A DNA stretch of 64,000 bases from Tachypleus tridentatus (lineage: Eukaryota > Arthropoda > Merostomata > Xiphosura > Limulidae). How positions within the stretch are numbered: the stretch's first letter is position 1; every line of letters begins with the position of its first letter. Below, in pieces: positions 1-11,734 of the stretch. The notes beneath the pieces were generated by a model. The model did not search any database. It worked only from the letters and a program-made list of their open reading frames with translations, and was not told where the DNA came from. The DNA lies in the NCBI RefSeq assembly GCF_004210375.1, contig NW_027467782.1:24717276-24781275 (forward strand), in the 5' to 3' direction. Made by a program: the position numbers and the translations under genes.

Positions 1-2160
1 TACATCTCTGTAAACACCCTAAGTGTATCCTATGCTGCAGCTGTCTTTATATAAGTTCATTTGTAATACTTATAAATCTATTCACTATTAGTAGGTTTCA
101 TATATTGTAAGTACGGAAGTACTTTCCTATCAATTTCATCCACTATTTGTTTCTAATATATTTCGATGTATAAAGTATGAACTAACTTTCTATCTTCAGC
201 TACATGCATAATACTTGTTCTAACCTAGATAACTCAGTCTCACAATTTCCAACTGTAAATAATAATTTTTATTAGTTATTTTGAATTCTAGAATTGAAAG
301 CTAACAGATAAGTTCCTGCTCTATGAAGTTCAGACGGTCTGATTCTGGTATCAAAATGTGTTCTAAGACTTAGGACACTTTCCTAAATTTCTGGTCATCT
401 AATTGAAGAGTCTGGTTTAATTAGTTCATTACAGTGACCTGTTAAGTTAACTATTTGTATCTATACCTGTCTTTGTTGTTCGATTTTTTTTGTTTAATTG
501 ACGTAAATCGTATGTTTTTGCTTATGTGAAGAAAAATTTAAAAAACATTTCTACTTGCGTCTTTTAAACCACATTTTGTGGAATCCGATCGGAAATCGAG
601 ACGCTATCTTTAATATAATTTAATTATAATTACAAAACTTCTGTCTTGATAAGATATCGTCTAACTAAGGTGTTATAGTTCTCAGTTCCTTCCTGTATGA
701 TTCTTACTGAACATTAGATTGCTATTACTTGATTTGTCATATAAATTGACGTAATATTTTCCGAACCACCGTCATTGAAACTGACACGACAACTTACGAG
801 AAAAGATTTTGCGAACAATATTACTTCTTCTCGTAATCAAATTATTAATCGAACATACTGTAAAAATGGTATATCTTCGAAAATTATTCACTTATTTCAT
901 GATAATATAAGATTTTCTTTTTCAATAGAAAGCATACTCGTTTTATTTCTTTCTGGTAAAATACATTATTTTCCGCCATGTTTCCACTCACCAAAAGAAA
1001 AATGATCGTAGTAAAGCTACAGATATTTCTACAACTAAAACATATAAAGAGAAATGTCCGATAACCACACAGACACAAAGATATATGTATATAAAATATT
1101 CAATAATTTTTATACACATCCTATATTGTCAACTTAAGTCTAATTACAGTTACGACTACGGCTTAACATATTGTGAAAAGCTTCTTCAACAGAGCTAACA
1201 ATAACTCTATTAATGTCATTTGTGGGTCGATTTAAAAGTACTTGGGGTTAAAAGTTCACTTGTCTTTTAGTAGAGGTAAGGATTACTTCTTGTTGAGTTG
1301 GTACACGACCAGTGATCTAAGGTTATAATTATGGGTAACAGTATCATCTTACGTCGTTGTAGATGTTCTTGATACATGGTCCCTTGGTACAGGGACGTTA
1401 ACGTCACTAGAGAGGGTATACGTCGGTATATGTTATCTATGTCAACACTTCCATCACCTAATGTAGTATTAACGTTCTATAAATTTTAATTTTCTATACT
1501 GGCTTCACAATCTCTTCATTATCATAAGATAAATCTAGCTTATTCAACTCACTGGATTCCACTTTAATATTAACTTTTTATCAGTTGTGTGGTTTTCATC
1601 AGTCATATATTCGGAATGATAGGGTTTCTTTTCTTCAGTTTCTTTAATCTATTAACATGTACCAACTGTTTTCTTTTTCCACACATTTCTTTATTCTCAA
1701 AATAAATTAAACTTGTTTCTTTAAGGACTCTGAAAGTGTCTTTCCACAGTTTTACTTGTTTCTTGGTGTTTTCTCTCTTGACGACAAGGGTATAAAAAAT
1801 AATTTATATGTTAATTTTAAATCATCGGTTTCGCCTTTTTATTTGTTTTTTTATCTCTATGTAGAGCAGGTTTTGTTGAATGTTTTTTATTAATCTCAAA
1901 GGCTAACGGCATTCTCTGTAATAATAATCATATTGTAATCATAACCTTCTGCATGATAAAATATTTTGTGGTCATTATCTCTTGCCTAGGCAGCAGTACA
2001 TCTCTGCCGTGTAAAAGAAAAAAAAACCGGACTTTTTAAAGTAGACTCATTTTCAGCATTTTTGTAATAGATGAACCAGCTCTTCCCAAGTTTTATTATT
2101 TTTTTCACAGTATTGAGAGATCATATCTAGCAAAGTTCTGTTTCCGCTTTTTGATCAAAC
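1..2160 (-). mobile_element. Decayed Ty3/gypsy-like element, 3' part (copy G1)
   Basis: The plus strand here matches 16560-18970 and 28424-29800 in the same order, so it is one copy of a repeated block. On the minus strand, about 2142-2068 reads as the end of a retroviral-type integrase core (NRTLLDMISQYCEKNNKTW), a typical gypsy integrase string that includes the region just after the catalytic Glu. The rest is broken by stops. The RT part seen in the 16.5-21 kb copy is missing: the match stops near 2155 and the downstream R block begins, so this copy has an internal deletion. The left end runs off the window. No LTR could be defined. It is a dead relic; family assignment rests on the integrase string and the better copy at 18.9-20.5 kb. 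Confidence 0.6.
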
Positions 2161-2199
2161 AAGCAAGTTATTTTTTAGCTCATCATTAATTTGTTCAGT

Positions 2200-3960
2200 A
2201 ATCACATTATCTAAATCACAAATAATTGGGCCACACACTCACGTAAAATTAATAGATCAGTTTTAATATTTAATTAGCTAATCTTCAAAGTGAGTTTACG
2301 GATATGAAGTTGGCTTGGAGACAGTCGAAGCTATCTTTGATAATACAGTTTTTTTAGAAGATACCGTGACATCCGGCCATCTATTTTTATTTTAAGAAAT
2401 GAAAGAAGTGGCGGTAAGAATAATTATATTCACTCTTTACAATCAACTACAGTCAGAAATCTTTATTAGATGGGAGTTTATCATAATCTTAAATCAAAAT
2501 ATTTTTAGTTCACCGGTACATAAACAAATATAAACTTTTTTATTTCCTTTTATACTGTTTGAATCACACTAGACAGCACTATGTTCCAGAAAATCTTTGA
2601 AATGAAATATTTATTTATCAAATAAAATTCATGGTTTCAGAACATTTAAAAAACAAAACTTAAGTTTATAGATTTTTCCATTTTTGTCAATTCCAGTCCA
2701 AACATAAAATACTTCTCTTAACATATTTTCAACGTTTCCTTTTCAATAATGAACTGAAACAGTGTTGTAGAACAATGTCTTTGTCTTTACTTCACGGTAA
2801 CATGTTCCATATTTCCTGCATGGTTATAGTTTTGATGCGATATTTGAAAACAGTGTGACATGTTGTTGTTCAATTTAATGGGATTCATCAAAACTGTTAA
2901 AAGTCAAACAGTATTATTAAATTCGCTAGCTTCTGATCTAATGAACCAATAAGGATCAGAATTTGATAACAAATCTAGCGATATATTCGAGACAAGATAA
3001 CTTGTAGACATTATAAATTAATTATATTACAGATATTATAATCAATAAAGATAGTGTAACTATCTTTAAAAGAAGAATAGAACATTCCATACGAAGCACG
3101 TACCAATTACACGGAAACAAGATAGTAAAATACATTAAATATTCGCATCGATTTCAGATCTGTTTACAGCTTTTGATTGAAACAATAATAAAAATAAGGA
3201 AACTTATTTAATGAGAATATTAATTGTTAATCATACATACTATACCAATGAAAAAAAATATTATTAAATAAGTACCTGACAATAAAAATTAGCTTTAGGA
3301 AAGTTTATTTATATTCAGTTGTGTTTGTGTTTTTATTATAGTAAAGCCACATCGGTCTCTCTGCTGAGTCTTCCGTATATTTAGTAGTCTGTACTGTAAA
3401 ACATAGAACAATAAATCATTAAGAAGTAATTATTGGACGCACCTTGTAACGTATAATTTAGGTAAAATGGTAAATTTTCATCTAAATAGCCTTAAGCTAA
3501 CTTATTTAGAAAGTTTGACATAACTTGACGTAACGATACCAAACCTAAACTCGTTTGGAGTGTGACAAACAAATAAATAATAATAATTTGTAAAATAAAA
3601 ACAAATAACTTAAAGTTTTTGCATAAAATAATGGAGATTGTAACATAGAAAAACAAATTGCTCTGTATTTTACCTTAGGACGAAATTATATAAACCCCAT
3701 CAGGCTTATTCAACGGGATATCGTACTTTGAAAATACATCAGTCTCAGAAAAAAACTAAAAACATTTCTATAAAGTTTGTAGCGTTGATTAGTGATTTAA
3801 ATTTGTTTATCAATATATCTGGAAGAGAATCTAATTATAAAGTACGACCTTTGTATAATTTAAAATCAGTAAATAGTAATCTGGGTCAAAAAAGTTTCGT
3901 AACTCAGAGCTGTGGCCTTCACTGTGATGGCGCCATTATAACACATTATATAAATTCGTA
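2200..3960. repeat. Duplicated noncoding R block, copy 1
   Basis: This block begins near the shared string ATTATTGGGCCACAC (here with one change) and contains shared landmarks such as CTACAGTCAGAAATC and ATGAACCAATAAGGATCAGA. The same landmarks occur in the same order at 21360, 25960, 31385, 51715 and 60440. It ends with a region matching 27830-28050 and 53610-53810. An ATG-less to 77-codon open stretch at 3728-3961 exists but its frame is not kept in the other copies, so I do not call it a gene. A trace of the short SINE (B type) is at about 3330-3390. Function unknown; it travels with the gypsy-like block and may be part of it or of the host flank. Confidence 0.6.
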
Positions 3961-4024
3961 AATTTGAAGAATACGGTATTAGATGTTTGAATATATAATT
4001 TTACTTATTTTATTATATTAATAT

Positions 4025-4480
4025 AGGTATGACTGTATACCATATATTCCTGACATCAGCAAACAAATAACTAACATTTGGCAAAAATTAGTAATAAAAT
4101 ATGACATTCCAGTTAATACCAAATTTATTTAAAAAAACCAGGCACAAAACTGAGGTCTATACTATGTACAAACTACACTGACAAACACCACACCAACATT
4201 ATTTATAAAATACAATGTGATAACTGCCACGACTTCTATATTGGAGAAACAAGTAGAAAAATGGAAACCAGATTCAAAGAACATAAAAAGTCACCTTCAC
4301 ACGTTTTCGAACACTGCAAGTCAAATAAACACAACATAACCATAGAAAACACTCAAATACTAAATAAAGAAACAAACATAAACAAACGCAAAATTAAAGA
4401 AGCCTTACTTATACAACAACTTAAACCCAAAATAAACCAATATAAAGGAACGCCTTTATACCTATATTAATATAATAAAA
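4025..4480 (+). mobile_element. Penelope-like element 3' end with GIY-YIG endonuclease domain (fragment)
   Basis: Reading + strand, the segment from about 4160 gives IIYKIQCDNCHDFYIGETSR, then METRFKEHKKS, FEHCKSNKHNI, and ends KPKINQYKGT..LY before a stop at 4468-4470. The order 'YKI.C..C...YIGET.R....R..EH' is the GIY-YIG nuclease signature carried at the C-terminus of Penelope-like retroelements. Upstream, 4030-4130 reads VPYIPDISKQITNIWQKL in another frame, like the tail of the Penelope RT, so there is a frameshift near 4130. Only the last few hundred bases of the element survive. The GIY-YIG part from 4160 to 4470 is open, but without RT it cannot move by itself. Confidence 0.8.
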
Positions 4481-4499
4481 TAAATAAAGTTATATATTC

Positions 4500-5660
4500 A
4501 AACATCTAATACCGCCCTCTACATTTCGACACACAGTTACACAACCCCTTTCAAACATGTGGTCAGCTTCCGGTCAGTTACCTCTTTCTTTGTGAACCTG
4601 ACGATGACCAAGAATGGTTCAAACCAAGCACCCAGATATCGTAAACAACCAACGGAAATCTTCCAACAGGAAAATACCAAAATACCGCCGATTCCAGACC
4701 GTATTAGAAGAAACACGAAGACGGATTCAGACAACCCGACTCAGAAGAAGACAACACCCATTGTTGGCAACACGCCAAGTTGCAGTAGATCAAGAAAGAA
4801 AAAGGACAGTTCCTGCCAGACTTCAATCCCAGTTCCACAGAACTCAACAACCAGCCAGACTCAAACCATTACGAAGATAACCATCGACGCGACAGCACAA
4901 ACTGAAAAACAATCTACCTCCACGCAGAAAACTCAAACCAAAATCTCGAGAAGAAACAAAGCATCACAGACCAGCGAAGAACAACTCACCGAAGAACAGC
5001 CAGTAGTTCCACCACCAAGGCCACGTTTCTCAGTTGCACCAATGGGCTTCAAGTGTGGAAACAAGTTCATGATGAAATTGCCACCCGATCACCAAGACTG
5101 CAGCTAACAGTTTTCACGTACACCATCAACGTAGTTCATCAGTTTTTTTTTGTTTGTTTTTTTATTAATTTTGTGTTTTTTTTGTTTTTTCTTTTTCTTT
5201 TTCTTTCCCAGCTACTTCCGGGCACGGTCTGGGTAGACTATTCGGCGCCCAGGCCGTGAAAGTGGGTTTTCTCCGGGTACTCCCGTTTCCCCCCACAGCA
5301 AAATCTCTGGCATCGGACCTGTAGGTCCCAGCCTCATTCTGAAAAGGGCCGTTTACCCAGTCAAGGGTATCTAATCAATTACAGTAAATTTTAAAAAACC
5401 AATTCGCCAGCCGCCAGGGTTCTCCATCCTCGAGCTAAAGTCTGGCTCACTTCACTTTCGCTGCTTTCGTCCAGTTCTCCCGTCCTTCCTCTCACTCACA
5501 AATATTTTTGAAATGTTAAAAATAAAGTAAAAACTCCATGGATATTTTAAAACATTTCTCACGTAAGGGGACGAAGAGGAACTATAAAGTTCCTGAACAC
5601 CCCAGTTGGAGAGAGAACTCTTCTGATTTCTCTCTCTCTAAACTGAACCCCTGCCACGTT
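4500..5660 (+). mobile_element. ORF1-type LINE relic, copy 1 (ORF1 tail plus 3' UTR, no ORF2)
   Basis: An open frame at 4559-5107 encodes a low-complexity Thr/Gln/Ser/Lys-rich segment (IDATAQTEKQSTSTQKTQTK) ending VAPMGFKCGNKFMMKLPPD. The same frame and ending are found in inverted orientation at 8720-8110, where upstream sequence shows RRM-like ORF1 features of Jockey-type LINEs. After the stop a T-rich stretch (5140-5210) and a GC-richer 3' segment (5215-5340, then 5400-5650) follow, also shared with the inverted copy. No endonuclease/RT ORF2 follows ORF1 in either copy. The 5' part of ORF1 is missing here, where Penelope sequence abuts. The 182-codon frame is probably retained by chance or young age, not a host gene. 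Confidence 0.6.
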
Positions 5661-5797
5661 AGTTTAGTTTAGTTAGTGACGATGACCGAAGAAGGTCGAA
5701 ACGTTGTTCGCTCTTCTATGTAAAATATTTTCTCAACCCAAACGAGCCGTTTTTGCATATAAATTTCTCAACAAGTGGGTTTCTCGACATCACTGAA
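5660..5797 (+). mobile_element. Penelope-like terminal segment (short relic)
   Basis: Contains TGACC-gaagaa-GGTCGAAACGTTGTTCG (5683-5710), a short hairpin plus GAAAC string of the kind I associate with Penelope-like element termini, then ends with AAGTGGGTTTCTCGACATCAC. Similar, more decayed strings are at 6995-7110 and 23245-23370. At about 5797 it joins abruptly to the gene-family exon fragment, so its insertion removed the front of that exon. Confidence 0.45.
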
Positions 5798-5799
5798 GA

Positions 5800-5990
5800 C
5801 GTAGGCTTGGTTTTTTCACAATGACCCTAACTTAATAGATGGGTTAACAAGAGAAACCCGAACAACAAGACAAGGAGATTCCGGAGGAAGAAGAGAAAGT
5901 GAAACAAGATTGGATAGTGAGCTAAGAATGAATGACAGTCTACATTTGGACGCATAAAATCGTATTGGTGGAAGGTAATTGATAATAACT
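5800..5990 (+). pseudogene. 3' fragment of Gly/Arg-rich secreted-peptide gene exon (copy 1)
   Basis: Aligns to 57868-58060. In the frame matching that copy it reads LTRETRTTRQGDSGGRRES then TRLDSELRMND and a TAA at about 5957, versus GLGRGTRTARQ...RRLDSELRRNE in the 57.6-kb copy. The upstream portion (signal-like segment, pro-region) is absent because retroelement sequence abuts at about 5797. A possible splice donor GGAAG|GTAATT lies just beyond, and a decayed terminal exon is at 7245. Arg/Gly/Ser-rich like the family. Certainly truncated, so a pseudogene. Confidence 0.6.
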
Positions 5991-7240
5991 GACTTAATTT
6001 CGATGCTCAAGTTAGTATAAATAAGTAAGAATATCAACATTTAAAAACGGAAGAATTTCAAAGTTTCACTTTTCAAATAATAAAGTTAATCAATTTAACC
6101 ACCAGGCCATACCTCTCGGCTCGTGTATCTGAGGATCGCTGTTTGAAATTATGCTTTCCCTATCACTAGTCAAAGTTTGCCCCAACATTTTCAAAATTTG
6201 TGACTAATGTAATGTCTTTTTTATTAATATGAACATTATCTCATAGGATAAAAGAATGCATACTCTTTTTTTTTAATAACTATAACCCCATATTGTCATT
6301 GGTATGTTAAGTTTTTGGAAGAATCTGGTTTGATAACTTTATTGTTTTTAAAATATTTGAATATTTAAAAAATTTGCCGCCTTCTAATGGTAAATATAAG
6401 TCGTTGCTTTTCTAGGTAATGTGTAATGCCCAAGAGTTTAAAATATATACACATTAAAAAACGTATCAGGTATGAAATGAGAAACATAAGGGCCTAAGGT
6501 CACTTTGTTTATTTAATGCAAAGCCACACAGTGGTCAATGTGATCTTTCTTTTTCGCATAGAACCTATAACGGATATTAGCGATTTAAGTTACTAAAGTC
6601 ATCGACAAGTCGTTGGGGGAAGAGAGAGAACAGTTGTGTTTGTGCAGCATAAGTAATCTTCGATTTTATCAAAAGGGTAAGAATGGGACATTTTAACTTC
6701 TACTTCAGAATTAGCTGAAAGGAAATAAGAGGAGATTCATAAATAGAATAGCATCTGTGATATATTATTTGTTGCGAAAGATCCCACTGGTGTATTTATA
6801 TATATATATATGTCGGGTATAATAACATGAAATGGAAATTGAACTTATATGAATAGAAAAATTATCTATATATATGTATGAATAAAAGTATAGTGCATAT
6901 TGAAACCAAATACAACAGTAATCAAATAATTTATAGTTGTCTTCAAACATCAAGTTCCTCAGGATAACAAAGAGAAAGTTTGCAGATCTTTGTTATCCTG
7001 AATATGACCTACATAGGTGGAAACGTTGTTGTCTACTTTATTTTAATAAAAGTTTTAATATCCACACCAAACGTCTTGAGATAATTTTTCGCTTCAAGTG
7101 AGTTTCTCGTTATCACGAATAAACTTCCCAAATCCTTTGAAAATTATTAAAGTTAATTAAATAACTTACGTAAAACAACATCGACAATGTTTTTCTTTTT
7201 AATTCAACTTATATTAAACTTTATAGATGTTTTTCCTTTT
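5990..7240. other. Former intron of copy 1: duplicated block A
   Basis: This stretch matches 22480-23490 and 58060-59020 in order, and lies between the exon fragment and the terminal-exon relic in each. It contains an old SINE fragment (6085-6200) shared with 58140-58260, a TATATA run at 6798-6812, and a Penelope-terminus-like segment (6955-7110) with a perfect 12-bp inverted repeat (6961-6972 / 6988-6999). No coding sequence seen. Confidence 0.5.
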
Positions 7241-7244
7241 TACA

Positions 7245-7310
7245 GCTTCTTAGAATCTGGATTATCGCTGGTAGAAGTGATGTTGTGAAATCTTTCCTTT
7301 GTTCAATCAA
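7245..7310 (+). pseudogene. Decayed terminal exon of the Gly/Arg-rich peptide family (copy 1)
   Basis: TTTTTACAG followed by CTTCTTAGAATCTGGATTATCGC matches the acceptor and terminal exon at 43029-43099 and the relics at 23490 and 59020. In the spliced frame deduced from the 41.3-kb copy it has TAG at the third codon and further stops, so it no longer encodes the family C-terminus. Confidence 0.45.
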
Positions 7311-7559
7311 CAACCCGTAGGTAATATAGTGAAAACAAAAATATTGAAATTACTGTAAACTGAATTTTGATATAAATAAATTTTGCATTGGAATTTAGTT
7401 TGATTTTTACGTAACAGAAAACAAAGAACAATAAACTAATAAAGTAAGAAATAAAGTGTAATTTATAGTTAAAATAAAACTTTTGTAAATCTGTTTGTCT
7501 GTGTTTCTCCTCTACCAGGAACACGTTTCGATACAGAATCATATGCTTACGCAAACTTA

Positions 7560-9215
7560 TGTGGCAGGGGTTTAGTTTAGAGAGAGAGAAATCAGAAGAA
7601 TTCTCTCTCCAACTGGGATGTTCAGGATCGTTGTGGTTCCTCTTCGTTCCCTTACTTGAGAAATTGTTAAAATATCCGTGGGGTTTTTCCTTTACTTCTC
7701 TTTAATATTTCTAAGGTGGAGTGGGGTATTTGTGAGTGAGAGGAGAGATGGGAGAACCGGACGAGAGCAGCATAAGTGAAGTGAGCCAGACCTTGGCCCG
7801 AGGACGGATTACAGTCGCGGCTGGCGAATTGATTTTAAAATTTACTGTTTACTATGACTAGATACCCTATGACTGAGTAAACGGCCCTTTTCAGAATGTA
7901 TCTGGGACTTGCAGATCCGATGCCAGAGATTTTGCTGTGGGGGAAACGGGAGTACCCCGAGAAAACCCACTTTCACGACCTGGGCGCCGAAAAATCTACC
8001 CAGACCATGCCCGGAATTAGCTAGGAAGAAATATAGGGAGAAAAATAAAAAATAAATGATTAAAATTAAAAAAGAAGAACTGATGAGCTATGACGGTGGT
8101 ATACATGGAAACTGTTAGCTGCGGTCTCGTAGATCAGGTGGTATCTTCGTCATGAACTTGTTTTCACACTTGAAGCCCATTGGTGCAAGTGAAAAACGTG
8201 GTCTCGGTGATGGAACAACTAACTGTTCTTCGGTGAGTTGTTATTCGCTGGTCTGTGATGCTTTGTTTCTTCTTGTGATTTTAGTTTGAGTTTTCTGCGT
8301 GGAGGTAGTTTGTTTTTCAGTTTGTACTGTCGCGTCGATGGTTACCTTGGTAATGATTTGAGTCTGGCTAGTTGGTAAATTCTGTGGAACTTGGATTGAA
8401 GTCAGGCATGATCTGTCCTCTTTCCTTCTTGGGTTGGCGTGTTGCTAGCAGAGAGAGTTGACGTCTTCTGGGTCGAGTTAGCTGTATCTGTTTTCGTGTT
8501 TCTTCTGGTTAGATCTGGACTCGGCGGTATTTTTGTAGTTTCTTGTTGAAAGTTGTCCGTTGGTTGTTTCTGATGTCTGGAAGCTTTGTTTGACCAAGTG
8601 TTGAAAAGTCGTCGATGTGGGCGTTCGGCTCTAAAGTGGAATATGTGATAATAACAGCCGTCACGTAAAATACAGTCAGCACTGTACTTCGACGTTGTCA
8701 CTATCTTCATAAAGTACGTTGGCAGGTCAGTGTTTTTAGAAAAGATTCAGTGAACAGCATACACGTTGGCTTGGATTTGAGATTCTATGGCTTATTTGAT
8801 TTCTTCTTGTTCTATTGATGGGTCGACTCCCCTGAGGAATACTGAGTAAAGACTGACTGGACTTTTAGTAGGGGAACAACTTACATTAAATTTGGTGTTC
8901 CATGGTTCGCAAAGATAAATTTGGTCTGCAGTAGTGGCTGGTTGGATGAGGATTCCGCCCCAGCGTAAAATTCGGGTCCTGGACGGTTCAATGGTTGCCC
9001 CTGGCTTGATTCGGGCGATCAACGTGGCGACTTGAAACGGCGTGAGGTTCGACGATAGGCCGTTGACGATTACCGGCGGTACTAACGGCCTGACTGGCGA
9101 GGATGAACGTTTCGTTCTAAAAAGCATGTTGGGAGAGATATTAGCACGTCTGACTTGCTCAGTGAATAGCTCTGGAACTTCTCTAACTATTACGCTGTTC
9201 ACTCATCAAATGCTT
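7560..9215 (-). mobile_element. ORF1-type LINE relic, copy 2 (longer, inverted)
   Basis: Reading the minus strand, 9202-8792 is open for 136 codons: VNGLSSNLTPFQVATLIARI, then ILRWGGILIQP, then YSVFLRGVDPSIEQEEIK. After a break, 8710-8402 continues FMKIVTTSKYSADCILRDGC and the Thr/Gln-rich tail, and 8400-8110 the ending shared with 4850-5107. The string 'FLRGV.P.I...EIK ... P.YFMKI.T...ADCIL.DG' is the RRM-like ORF1 of Jockey-type LINEs; a following CCHC knuckle is not recognisable. The 3' end (GTGGCAGGGG at 7560) stops exactly where block A homology is interrupted, and the block-A target motif ATGCTT appears on both sides (7543 and about 9214), which suggests an imperfect target-site duplication. 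No ORF2. Confidence 0.65.
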
Positions 9216-9880
9216 AGTTAGGCTAGTTTGTTATTAATATATTTTGACAAAAATATTTGAATAACGAAATTAATCAATGGGTTTATTAAAGAAAAACCTG
9301 ACGTGTAGTTTTATAATATTTAGACTCCTTTATTAATTCCACAGTAAAGATAGCTTCAACTTGTAAACTGAATAAAGTTTGATTCATGTAAACACAGTGT
9401 TTTATTTATGATGAACAGTGTTTACAGAAATGTAATATTTTTTACACCCTTTAACGGAACTTACAAAAAATTGATAGAAAATGATATACTCTTTTAAGTA
9501 CCGGAGTGAAACGCATTTTAAATATTTTGCACCAATAAAGAACAGAATCATATATAAATAAATGTTTTATATTTTAGAAGAATTTATTCTTAATATATAT
9601 GAAAAAAACGATTATAAATTTTCTTCAAGAAATGTTACACTTTTATTGACTTGTCACTAACAACCAACTTTTACCTTTGTCACTACAATTAATAAATCTC
9701 AGGATCAAACATTTGACCGTGTAGTAAAACAAATTTGTCTTCAAGTCGACTTGAACACGAGAGGCGGAAGACTTTTAAACGTCGTCCTCTTCACTTGCTT
9801 CCACAACAGGCAGTTTCCGTCCATTCTACGAAGTTTCATAATATTTGACAGTTTTATTCCCATCCATATTAGTGTTAATA
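9215..9880. other. No feature recognised
   Basis: AT-rich sequence without open frames of note or recognised repeats. The first few dozen bases may be the continuation of block A beyond the LINE insertion (compare 59325-59360). Confidence 0.3.
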
Positions 9881-10741
9881 TGAAAAAGTACTTCTTTTGT
9901 AACTCACGTTACAAATGACGTAAAAACACGAAATAAACAACATCCAATCATCTTAGAGTTAAGTGATTTTTATTAGCAAGTGTTCTGTATTTTTATCCTG
10001 GTTTCTAACAACACTTAAACATAAACATCAATCGAATTGCTACATAATGATATAAACAACAAAGCTTGAAATTACTTAAAATCGTTGTCTGGTAATCAAA
10101 ATAGTTAAAATCACGTTTATCAAGATCGAATAAAATCCAAGAGAATTTCACATAATTTATAATTCCATTTCAGTATTTTAATATTTTTATTTCTGGGAAA
10201 CAAACTGAATGCACAAATAAAAAAGTGAAAAACAAAAACATGTTATAATTTATACATTGTTGACCACATAACCCTAAAATCTTGAGTGTTCAGATTATAT
10301 TTTAACATGAAACATTTGCACATACTATGTGGTGAGTTACTTTCAAAAAATTCAATATTAGGTCATAAGGGATGAATCTTTCGGGTCAAAGGTCAATAGT
10401 TCTGGTCACACTGATGCAAAATAATATGATAGTTTAATGTGATATGAATTTTAAATGTAGATTATTTTAGGTGTTTGGATACAATTGTCTGTTTTATTCT
10501 TGTCACCTGCTTTAAAGATTATACTGAAGGGTGTTTTATATCATTGGGAGATTATTCTTATTAATTTTAATATTGTAGAAGTTAAATATTGATTTCCTTT
10601 TGCTTGCTTAAACAGAAGAGAAGTGAATAAAACTGACAGATGAAAGATTAAATTAACACGTCTAAGTGAAATGTTTTGGTTTATTTAGAAATGTCAATTT
10701 ATTCTTTATTATCCTTTGTTTAATTTCCCCATCATCCTCCC

Positions 10742-10848
10742 CCCAGTGGCTCACCGGTATGTACTCACTTCACTAAGAATCTGTTTTCAATATTTTTAGT
10801 TGGCAGAGCACAGATATCCCATTGTGTATCTCCCTGCTTAATTCCAAA
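10742..10848 (+). repeat. SINE-B copy (short tRNA-like SINE)
   Basis: CAGTGGCTCACCGGTATGT followed by the 'GCAGAGCACAGATA..CCCATTGTGTA' core and TGCTTAATTCC tail. The same structure is at 36302, 44660, 48480 and inverted at 50785. Shared with block D copy 2, so it inserted before that duplication. Confidence 0.6.
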
Positions 10849-11734
10849 CACAAATTATTATGAAGCAAAACACTGAAGGATTTATTTTTTGTACATATGA
10901 CTAACGTGGTTGGTTTAACCTCAAAAAGGCACTTGTAATGGATATTAAAATGCATATGTTGGAAAGATGAGAAGATAAAAATGTGTTTAATGTATAATGG
11001 AGTGAAATAACAGTAATAACATTATTACATTTTCGTTTGTTTGTTCTTTTTCTAAACTTTCTGAAAATCATGTTGTTGCTTTCAGAGTGAACAAGTTGCT
11101 TAATGACAGATTTTAATATCGAAAGGGCTGAAAATATATTTAAAACTATTTCTACATATCAATTACTTCGAACCTTTCGCATTGGAGACCCCTTTATTTG
11201 TTCTTTTGTGCAATGTCATAGCTACGTTAACGACAACTTGTTCTTACAACGCAAGAAAACAAGTTGAGACGAAACTAAGATAATTAATTGAGCAACTAAA
11301 GTGCTTATCTGAGTAATTAAACAAATACTGTTGGTACCATTAGAGAAATGGAAAAATTTTCTCATTGCTTTTGAACAACAGGTACAAAGATATACAACTT
11401 CGTTTCACAATTTTTCAAAAAAATATTATGGAGCAAATTAACTTCATTTTTTTATTTATGAAGCAATAATAAGCTTATGTTGCTTTTGTTTGCTGTTCTA
11501 TATAGAATTTTTACACAATGTAAACCTGTGTTTCACCTGCTGTGGGTATCGAAATTTTAACGTTATAAGCTATTAAAATTAAGCAAAAACTGCTGGGGCA
11601 TTAATAATCATAACATTAATATAAACAATGAATAAAAAAAGCTTCATTTTCCCCTAAGTAAAACGAACCGACCTAAGTTATTACTTTTACGCTTGTTTTG
11701 GTCTTCTTTAATTCTTTATTATTATTATAAACAA

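Noticed and set aside
3728..3961. 77-codon ORF in R block 1
   Set aside because: Homologous positions at 27.8 and 53.6 kb have stops and indels in this frame.
4559..5107. 182-codon ORF as a host gene
   Set aside because: Same frame and ending occur inverted at 8720-8110 within a LINE ORF1 context; low-complexity Thr/Gln-rich tail.
5816..6040. Minus-strand 74-codon ORF
   Set aside because: It is the shadow of the + strand Gly/Arg-rich exon fragment; the conserved frame with its paralogue is on the + strand. The same applies to 57731-58060 minus.
8080..8105. CTGATGAG as a hammerhead core
   Set aside because: No GAAA partner at the right distance and no stem II.
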